From positions 1-42,687 of the forward strand of contig JAUCBJ010005421.1 of assembly GCA_032718475.1 (NCBI GenBank): DNA of 42,687 nucleotides. Reading direction: 5' to 3'. A program made the position numbers and the translations under genes. Below the pieces are notes generated by a model. It made no database searches and was not told the DNA's origin. It saw nothing but the letters and a program-made list of their open reading frames with translations. This stretch comes from Nemertoderma westbladi. Lineage: Eukaryota; Xenacoelomorpha; Nemertodermatida; Nemertodermatidae. Shown here in pieces: positions 20,001 to 27,304 of this stretch; within the stretch, counting starts at the first letter, position 1, and each line of letters starts with the position of its first letter.

Positions 20001-23000
20001 CGGTAAACGAACCTTTACCTGCAGCTAGAGACGAATTTGAAGGAATGCATCTTTATAGACGCGCTCGAGGAGCGGATCCAGAGACCAAGGACGCGTTTTC
20101 CGTATACAAACTGTTTTATAAATGCGGAGCGTGTATGCGCGAGCAAGACAACGCGATTCCTATGCGGTTGAACTCGGAGAACCCCGAGCCGATATTAGCG
20201 CGATGTTCACACCACCAAAGTCTACGTTACCAAGAAGGCGGATACCCTTTAACAAATCCGTATCATTCATTTAAGATGAGTGGACCGAACGCGGGTGAAA
20301 TTGTTATTTACGAACCAAAATTAGTCGAACCAGACGTCTACAGCATGGTAGTGGACGAGTCTAATAAGTCGACACAAGAGAAACGGGAAGCTTTGAGCCT
20401 CTACAGGGCATACAAGGCGTACGAGAAAGGCGAGATCGAGGAGTTCGGCGGAAGGCTCGCGAGCCTACCATTCTATTGGATATCCCACGATCAAACCGAA
20501 CCCAAGGAGATGACACCCGAGCTCTTCGATAGTATCACCTTTGCTCAGCGTTTGTCGCAGAGACTACAGATACCTCACGTTGAGATGACGCGAGAACCTC
20601 AGCCCCATTCTACTGGAGCAATAGTACCGGTTGCGAGACCAACTAGTTTTCCTATTAGTATACCGACCCGGAAGGAGACAACTTACGAGATCCCTATAGT
20701 TGAACACCCGGAGATCATCTCGAACCTGGATTTCCTCCCATCGGTCACCTTCGGTGATGTGTTAGAATCAACCGAGTTGCGTAAAGTAATAGTTCAAAAA
20801 ATCGTACGCAACGTGCCTCCACATATCACGGACTTTAAGGAAGTGGATCGCGCGGGGACGGATATCGCACCTTGTATCTTGCGAGGATATCTGACGAAAA
20901 CGATTCGATTATGGATCGGAGTTGGGACGTTTGAGACCGACACCGATATCGCGACCAATTGGACTGGTAAACCTATTAGTTTCGATGATGAAAAGTCGAT
21001 CGGGAGAATTTGGAACCCTACCGATGATTTACTCGACGATTGGGACGTGACTAGCCGATCTCTGAAAGAGAATGGATATATGTTTTACGATAATGAAGGA
21101 GGAAGCCATCAGCAAAGCCTCACTTCAAAGACGATACAGATTAGAGCACCAGATGGCGTGTTACATGTCTTCAGCCGACAGAGGAGTGATAGGAAGATGC
21201 CTATGCCGGAAGGAACGACGCAAAGACACGCGATGATAAAACGGATAGTTAAATCCATGGACCTGGCTTGTAGCATAGAAGCTAGGATGTTGCCAAAGGC
21301 CGTACGAGACGTTGTGTTGGATAAGAGCATCGTCAAGATCGGATCCGGTGTACGGGATGACCTCATTAGCGACTTTGCAGGGATGCCCACGGAAGAGGAC
21401 CGATTGCCTACGCCATACGTGGATACTAGACCATTGTTGCTTTGGGCTATCGAGCAAGGATACTTTAGAGAGTATAACACGCTAAAAACTGGGACGGGTT
21501 ATATCTCATATCTGATGTTCAGTTGGGATTACAAGGAGAGTAAGAGGAACAAATACACGGACGTATACGGAGAGGGAGATACCCCCGGCGTAAACGAGTT
21601 CGAGTCACAGTTGAAGTGGCGAGGTTGCGTGTATTGGGCCATTACTTCACCTCCGCGGATAATCTTGCAATACTATTTAGCGATAGAATCTTCGGTTAAC
21701 GTTTGTTTCATCGCGGACGTAGTATCCAGAACCTTAAAGCGACACCCGTTATGTCTTGGCGAAGGACATACCTTTTACGATGGAGGAAGGACGCATACTG
21801 ATGTATTCCGACGATTTCTCCAACCCTTTTATAACACCGATGCGCACTGCGAAGTTTTCACGCGAGCGGGACTTAGCGTTTTCAGGGACGTCTATCTCAC
21901 TCACGCGGGAAGTCTAGTCGACAGACCGTCGATGTTAACGTTAGTACCCTATGACGGGGAACGCCACGCGGAATTCGAACGCCCGGAAGGATCCTGGAAG
22001 GCTCGCGAGCCTACCGCCCATCATGACGATGTGGATCCGACCGAGTTGGCGCTAATAGACGAACCGTTACGGCAACTCATAGAAATAGAGGAGAACCTTC
22101 CAAGGAAGACGCGAACTGAGATACGCGAGTTAGAGAAAAGCGATGCCATGGTTTGTGTACAACCTACGGAGACGAACATACCGACTGACCCGGATGATGA
22201 GAATTATCACGTGGACGGTAGCGCTCGCCCCATCGGAGATCTCATCTATGAGCGAGTTTGGTATCCTGCCAACACTATTTGTGGCAGATGTGGAGCAACT
22301 GGCCATCACGCAAAGAAGTGCGGAGCGAAGCACATATCTCTACCGGATTTAGTATGCAACTGGTGCGGGGATCAACGTTCGCACACTTTCTACACTTGCT
22401 GGCGTTTCGTGGCGCAGTGTACTTATTGTAATATTAAGGGCCATAGGGCATCTGAATGTCAACTTAGAGACGTCCCCTATGAGCACATGTCAGTTAAAAT
22501 CGTTCGACAATTATTCGACCATTGGGAGGATCTAGCAGACGAGCATGTATCGACGCAGCGACGCCGCTTCCCTATGAGAGCACATTTGGGATTTTGGGCC
22601 GTAAACCCTCTCATAATGTCAAAGGAAGGATATGTATCGGCTATGCCTCAGTACGATGAATTGTTGGAGGTATTGGATATATTGCCGTTGGACAGTGGAT
22701 TCAAAGTTGTGCGGGACTATTTCTTACAAGTGCACCCGGACAACAAGAATACTTGGAACTTTCAAACTGTGGTGAACAAGATTACCGCCGGAGAATTCGA
22801 TAAACTGCGAGTTGAACAGCGGAATCGAGGAGCCTGGCATTCGATAGCTTGGGCATACCGGAGCGCATTTTATCACAAACGCGTAACCTCGTGCATTCTG
22901 GACGAGACCGACGTTTTGCGTGAGACTGGCTTCAAGGCCACGCCGTTAGCGGAGAAGACGCGTCACCCACAGGATGATCAGCAATTTCGTATACTCAAAG

Positions 23001-23434
23001 CCCAGAAGGCCGGACAAGAGATTAAGAAGATAGTGAATGTCGCCGAGAGGACGACATCGAAGTCGCAAATCCGGATGACTCGGGGCACGGTTTCCCTTGC
23101 TAGAGAACCACGTGGAGGGACAGGATACGCTTTGACTGAACCCATTAGGATTCAAACGACGTCAGAGAGCGAAGTGTCAACGGACGGAACAGTCCTACCC
23201 TTTCGACTTCCTCCTAGCGTTGTAGAAACTCGATCCGATGTTAAGTCGACAGTTGGAATCGGACGAGGATTTAGAGGATTGAGCGCACGACGGATGTGCG
23301 AAACTCCCGTCGTCCCCTTTCCTAGCGTTTTGGAACCACCGACGACTCGACGCCGAAGTCCGAGCCCAGTTCGACCTCGACCACCCCCCAATCGCACTAG
23401 AGGACGTGGACGAGCCCGCTCAGCGAAGGAATAG
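19793..23434 (+). CDS. Large ORF: DEDD-type 3'-5' exonuclease-like domain plus three CCHC zinc knuckles
   Basis: The frame is open from 19775 (a GTG; numbering below is from it); the first ATG is at 19793. Residues 117-147 form a CxxC...CxHH cluster. Residues ~430-640 resemble a DEDDy exonuclease of the WRN/EXD type: YDNEGG (D439, E441; Exo I), IVKIGSGVRDDL with D529 aligned to the WRN KxGxGIxxD motif (Exo II), and QYYLAIESS, where Y634 and E638 sit where Y-x3-D is expected (Exo III, Asp replaced by Glu). Three zinc knuckles follow: C836-C839-H844-C849, a variant C861-C864-H870-C875, and C882-C885-H890-C895. The C-terminus is basic with a Pro/Arg tail (PSPVRPRPPPNRTRGRGRAR), suiting nucleic-acid binding. 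CpG-rich codon use sets it apart from its surroundings. Roles in RNA or cDNA processing of a retroelement are inference. No reverse transcriptase lies in the frame. Confidence 0.7.
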   Translation: MARSTAKLAKSKADPNVTRQRLDAYNKRTEELRAEYNALYPYDALCDASDICEDPDTEIRRLYHTLQYLTVNEPLPAARDEFEGMHLYRRARGADPETKDAFSVYKLFYKCGACMREQDNAIPMRLNSENPEPILARCSHHQSLRYQEGGYPLTNPYHSFKMSGPNAGEIVIYEPKLVEPDVYSMVVDESNKSTQEKREALSLYRAYKAYEKGEIEEFGGRLASLPFYWISHDQTEPKEMTPELFDSITFAQRLSQRLQIPHVEMTREPQPHSTGAIVPVARPTSFPISIPTRKETTYEIPIVEHPEIISNLDFLPSVTFGDVLESTELRKVIVQKIVRNVPPHITDFKEVDRAGTDIAPCILRGYLTKTIRLWIGVGTFETDTDIATNWTGKPISFDDEKSIGRIWNPTDDLLDDWDVTSRSLKENGYMFYDNEGGSHQQSLTSKTIQIRAPDGVLHVFSRQRSDRKMPMPEGTTQRHAMIKRIVKSMDLACSIEARMLPKAVRDVVLDKSIVKIGSGVRDDLISDFAGMPTEEDRLPTPYVDTRPLLLWAIEQGYFREYNTLKTGTGYISYLMFSWDYKESKRNKYTDVYGEGDTPGVNEFESQLKWRGCVYWAITSPPRIILQYYLAIESSVNVCFIADVVSRTLKRHPLCLGEGHTFYDGGRTHTDVFRRFLQPFYNTDAHCEVFTRAGLSVFRDVYLTHAGSLVDRPSMLTLVPYDGERHAEFERPEGSWKAREPTAHHDDVDPTELALIDEPLRQLIEIEENLPRKTRTEIRELEKSDAMVCVQPTETNIPTDPDDENYHVDGSARPIGDLIYERVWYPANTICGRCGATGHHAKKCGAKHISLPDLVCNWCGDQRSHTFYTCWRFVAQCTYCNIKGHRASECQLRDVPYEHMSVKIVRQLFDHWEDLADEHVSTQRRRFPMRAHLGFWAVNPLIMSKEGYVSAMPQYDELLEVLDILPLDSGFKVVRDYFLQVHPDNKNTWNFQTVVNKITAGEFDKLRVEQRNRGAWHSIAWAYRSAFYHKRVTSCILDETDVLRETGFKATPLAEKTRHPQDDQQFRILKAQKAGQEIKKIVNVAERTTSKSQIRMTRGTVSLAREPRGGTGYALTEPIRIQTTSESEVSTDGTVLPFRLPPSVVETRSDVKSTVGIGRGFRGLSARRMCETPVVPFPSVLEPPTTRRRSPSPVRPRPPPNRTRGRGRARSAKE
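20450..20469 (+). repeat. 20-bp near-palindrome, copy 2
   Basis: C variant, inside the exonuclease ORF, read as GRLASLP (residues about 226-232). Confidence 0.85.
21996..22015 (+). repeat. 20-bp near-palindrome, copy 3
   Basis: C variant, inside the same ORF but in another frame, read as WKAREPT, between the exonuclease-like domain and the zinc knuckles. Confidence 0.85.
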
Positions 23435-23447
23435 GAAGCGAGTGGAA

Positions 23448-23467
23448 GGAAGGCTTGCGAGCCTACC
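23448..23467 (+). repeat. 20-bp near-palindrome, copy 4
   Basis: T variant, 13 bases past the stop codon of the exonuclease ORF. Confidence 0.85.
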
Positions 23468-23570
23468 GATTTGGATATTATATTTGGATATTATATTTGG
23501 ATGTTATATTTGGATATTATATTTGGATATTTTATTTGGATATTTATATTGGACATTATGTTTGAATGTT
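23468..23570 (+). repeat. TTTGGATATTATA tandem repeat
   Basis: About seven units of 13-16 bp of the type ATATTTGGATATTAT lie between near-palindrome copies 4 and 5. They resemble a simple 3' UTR microsatellite. Confidence 0.75.
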
Positions 23571-23596
23571 GGGTTTGGAGGAGCGAGATATGGAAA

Positions 23597-23616
23597 GGAA
23601 GGCTTGCGAGCCTACC
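23597..23616 (+). repeat. 20-bp near-palindrome, copy 5
   Basis: T variant, 149 bases after copy 4, preceded like it by GGAAA/GGAAG. Confidence 0.85.
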
Positions 23617-23973
23617 GTTAGCAATTAGTGCTCAGGAGAAGATATCCAGACCAGCAGGACGAACTTTTTAGCTCGTCAGGAGGACCTTTTAAGACTCATT
23701 TGGAAGTTATTAGCGCATTATGTTTATATTATATTTGGACAGATTTAATTTGGTGAAGGTTTATTATGTATATTTACAATATATAAAGATTTATCGAAAG
23801 AGTTTGATTTATTTGTTTGATTTGTTTGAATTATTTGTTTTGATTTGTTTAATTTGTTTATCTTGATAACCGAAAGCCTTTTTTTGTATTTTAGGCACTA
23901 AAGTTAATTCGTAAATTTATATTTGTATGTACGATCGATTGTATTTACGCCGTATCTGCAATATTAAGTATGC
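23617..23973. other. Non-coding, TTTGTTTGAT-rich
   Basis: 3' flank of the exonuclease ORF. GATTTATTTGTTTGATTTGT-type simple repeats lie at 23805-23870. No gene. Confidence 0.4.
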
Positions 23974-24166
23974 AATGAAGTGAATAAGAATGGTGGACAG
24001 CCCATGACTTTCTTGAGACGCATCTTAAAGGACACTGGCCTTAAAGATGCGGATGATCTAGCAAATGTCATGGGTGATAGGGAGTTGTGGCGGCGCAATT
24101 TTGTTGACAAGCCGGCACAGCATTCTTAAAAATGCAGCTGCAATGCAGCATGCCGATCCTAGTAGT
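23974..24166 (+). mobile_element. 5'-truncated 3' end of the RTE-like LINE
   Basis: Nearly identical, in opposite orientation, to the 3' end of the LINE at 32055-32245. It encodes GGQPMTFLRRILKDTGL through the stop after KPAQHS, plus the ~32-nt 3' UTR ending GATCCTAGTAG. The 5' truncation is typical of target-primed reverse transcription. Confidence 0.85.
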
Positions 24167-24228
24167 ATTTTGATTAAGTTACAGTAATGTAATATGCCTA
24201 TTCATATTTGTACACATAAAACCCTTAG

Positions 24229-24312
24229 GTACTCTCGTGGCGTAGTGGTCAGATGGTTAAGGCGTTGGTTACATTACGTAGGTTACGAGTTCGAATCCCA
24301 GTCGGGAAATTT
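24229..24312 (+). repeat. tRNA-like sequence, probable SINE head or tRNA pseudogene
   Basis: TGGCGTAGTGG (A box) and AGTTCGAATCC (B box) are at tRNA spacing and the acceptor ends pair TCTCG with CGGGA. The anticodon and T stems do not pair well, so a functional tRNA is unlikely. The GGTTAAGGCG element is Leu/Ser-tRNA-like. No 3' poly-A or microsatellite tail is evident, because an LTR-like sequence follows. Confidence 0.5.
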
Positions 24313-24319
24313 GTATTTT

Positions 24320-24764
24320 GGGGCCATTTATTTTCGTGTGGTGCTAATTGGTAGGCCAATGAGAAGCGTACAACGTAGCGAATAATGAGCCAGGCCAATC
24401 ATAGGGCATAAATTATCTTATTGCTCAAATGTGAGGCAGTGGAAAATTCTGTTAGGATTCCATGTCCCAGATTTAGTGTAAGGGCCGGACTGCGTTGAAC
24501 GATGAGCTGGGCCAATCATAGAGCACGAAGCACTTCATTGCTCAATGGTGAAGCTGTGGAAAATTCTGTTTAGTTTCCATGTGCAATTTCTAGTATAAAA
24601 GGCCGGTTTGCCTTCGGTTATCACTCTCTCACGTTATTAACTTCTTAGAACCCTTAACTGTACACTTATATCTTATTTGTAAAATTAGTTTATTCGGTTT
24701 CTTGTTGAAACTTCCTTTTGATAAATCCTTTGTAAAACTGTAAATATACTGCAATTTCCTGACA
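24320..24764 (+). promoter_or_regulatory. LTR-like promoter: CCAAT boxes in a ~117-bp duplication plus TATA box
   Basis: CCAAT boxes lie at 24356, 24395 and 24512, the last two in duplicated units (GAGCCAGGCCAATCATAG / GAGCTGGGCCAATCATAG, each followed by GTGGAAAATTCTGTT) of period 117. TATAAAAGG is at 24594 and a pyrimidine initiator TCACTCTC follows about 27 bases on. Downstream, TGACA at 24760-24764 could be the LTR end before a primer-binding-like site. There is no second copy in the window, so 'solo or 5' LTR' is inference. As a promoter it would read rightwards, towards the 627-codon ORF. Confidence 0.5.
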
Positions 24765-24774
24765 TGTTTTCTTT

Positions 24775-24791
24775 TGGTCCGACTTCGGGAC
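24775..24791 (+). other. Possible retrotransposon primer-binding site
   Basis: TGGTCCGACTTCGGGAC starts with TGG and its complement (ending CCGAAGTCGGACCA) looks like a tRNA 3' end. It lies 10 bases after the proposed LTR end. The matching tRNA is not known. Confidence 0.35.
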
Positions 24792-27304
24792 AGCCGAACA
24801 CCAGGGAGATGGCAGCCTAGACCGTTAGGCCGTAAGCAACGCAGGGAAGGGATGTCCACAACACGCTAGCGCCCACATTTGGATCGACCGCGCACCCCCT
24901 TTGCCCCTTCGAAATACTCCACTTGCTATGCAGCGCCCGCTTTGTGAGAAGGTAAGACTTTGTTCGACGCCCTTGCCCGCCGTAAGACCTATAGATCAGG
25001 GTAAGCGTGACACCGCACTGGACGCCGCAAATTTAGGATCAAATAATTATATCCAGACACCCCCCCTCTTGTCAGTCCTACGAACCCCTGGGTTAACCTG
25101 TACTTCCTACAGGTGCGAACTATTGCCATTCGTCAGTACGCGAGTACACATTAGGTACGGACAGCATACGTTCCATAATTTAGTGATTCATAGCACTGAC
25201 TGTTTGGTACCGGTTCGCTTTGTAGAACGTACATTAGTACCGCCCCCCCCCCCCCCCCTGTCTGGAGTTAGCTATTTGATCAGGCAAGGAGTATTTCTGC
25301 TACCGGCACACTGCTTGGCCTAGGGAGGTTTATTAATATCCTACCGCGCCTTGCCACGTACTGATAGGTATTGCTGCTAACTACCGCAGCAACAAAGTTC
25401 TAGAATTAAATTAGTATACCAGATCAGCTAACGTACGGTAGCGATTAACCCCTATTCTTATCTTACAACCAGAATCTGGTATTAGTGCCGATCACGGGTG
25501 TAGTTACTAACACTGTGGTTGCCCATTGGGTTGTGGATAGGAAGGAGAGAGCTTTGACGTCATTCGTGAGTATAAAGTTCTACAAACGCGACTAGTTTAT
25601 TTTAGTAGCTAGCGCACGGTATCATTTAGTCAGAAAATCACTAAAACCTAGTAAAAGGAATTACTCGAAATTGTTTTATTTGTAACACACCCACACACAC
25701 ACGCCCTAAAACATATCGCCCTTAAAGTTCTACTAGCTATAGCGTACTATACATTACGTTAGGTGGAAATTATTTGTATTTGTACAATTAGGATCTGATT
25801 TGATTGCGGCAAGATAAGGAGTATTTCATTTTCGTTATTAAACTGTTGTTTGTCTGGACAACGGTATTGTTACATTTAGGCCTGACCTTTTAGACTGATT
25901 TCGTACAGGGGGATCAGTTATTGTTACATTTAGGTACGACCCCTTTTCGACTGATTTAGGACTGTCAGTGTTGTTACGCTAGGTCTGTTAACCCGACTAG
26001 CTCGTATATAAATCATATAAATCACACCGCGGCAAGTTACTGTATTTAGGACTGTCAGTGATAGTTAGGATTCGCTGCGCGGGGATTGTTTTCCCGTGAG
26101 TTTGGTCTGTTACGGTAACTGTACATCTGCCTCACCGGTTAGAGGACAGGTATCCTTCTGTCTAGTACGTAGGCATTCGACCCGCTCACGTACATAGAAT
26201 AGATACAAGGCTCTGTTCCTCGCCAGTAGTCGTTTGTGTACTATATCTGTTTGTTTAGATATCCTGGACTGGGATTTGTTGTCAGATACTGTACAAGCCC
26301 GTATACATTACTAGAGTCTCATAGTAAGATACATCGTTACTAGGATCTGGTAAGCGGTATACTACTGGACCCTTACAGTAGGAAGTACTATATAAATTAG
26401 CGTATAGTATAATTTCGATTGTTAGCTATTGTAAGTAGGAGATATTTAAAAATTAAGGTTAGTAAATTTAGTAATTTAGAACGTCCCCTGCTTCAGTAGG
26501 CTTTTAGGGTAGCTAGTACTTTCGTATTTAATATTTGACTAGCTAACAGTTAGTTTGTAGCACTTTGTTTTACGCCGTGTGTGTGCGGTGTTACTTTTCG
26601 GTACTTGAAAAGGTACATAGGGTTTAAAGACCAATTTGTATCGGTACCTAGGAAGAATTTTCGTAAGCGTAGAAGTAAAACTCTCACCTTCGACCTTTTC
26701 AGGACTCAAGGACTCATTTCTGGACCGCTTCGAGGATTAGACCGCTTTTCGCAAAGTTTGGGAGACAATAAATTCGTCCGCGCCGCCGAAAAACGGAAAG
26801 ACCCACGTCCGGTTTGTATTTGGGAATTTGTACGACTGGAAGATCAAAGGAACGTAAGTTTTACGACTCGCGTCGTTCAAACTTAAGAAAGCACAGTAGT
26901 ACTCAAAATTTGTGGGTTTCACTGTCTATTAGTAGTGTTGTTGGTACTTATTTTCCCTTTAGACGTTGCTGTTTGGCCTATTGTTTATACTTGTTGATCT
27001 ATATTTTGTTAACGTATACCGTTATCTCACTTATTCGTACAAATTTAGCCGGTAGGCTAGATTACTACTTATTTTATTATATACCTTGTTAGTTTATTTG
27101 TACCGGTTAGGGTATATATATGATATATATATATATCAAGGTAAGTTTGACATTTGTACATTTCGACATTTCGACATTCTGACTTGTTGATTTATTTGTA
27201 CCGGTTAGGGTATATATGTACTATATATACCAAGGTAAGTTTGACTCTTCAACATTCAGACACTTTGACATTTTATTACCCGTACTTGACGTATATAATA
27301 AGAC
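24792..27304. other. 2.5-kb leader-like region upstream of the coiled-coil ORF
   Basis: No ORF with a recognisable motif is present. A 101-codon frame at 26581-26886 is basic and may be chance. Poly-C at 25243-25258. GTTACATTTAGG...GACC.TTT-type short repeats lie at 25870-25985. A ~100-bp direct repeat is at 27085-27255. GC content is higher than in the flanks. The length is unusual for a retrotransposon leader. Confidence 0.35.
27085..27255 (+). repeat. Two ~100-bp direct repeats with TATA-like core and donor-like AAGGTAAGT
   Basis: TTTATTTGTACCGGTTAGGG, a TATATA stretch and CAAGGTAAGTTTGAC occur near 27090-27153 and again near 27189-27245, just before the coiled-coil ORF. CAAG|GTAAGT is a perfect 5' splice-site consensus. 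The AT run could serve as TATA. Confidence 0.55.

Noticed and set aside
21109-21480. Minus-strand 123-codon frame inside the exonuclease ORF
   Set aside because: No recognisable motif, and the plus strand has the conserved exonuclease and zinc-knuckle signatures.
24229-24312. Functional tRNA gene
   Set aside because: A and B boxes are present but the T and anticodon stems do not pair, so only a tRNA-like relic is called.
24901-25323. 140-codon frame with a Pro run
   Set aside because: It includes a poly-C tract and shows no motif.
27092-27240. Telomeric TTAGGG repeats (as in Terminons)
   Set aside because: Only isolated TTAGGG hexamers occur; there is no tandem array.
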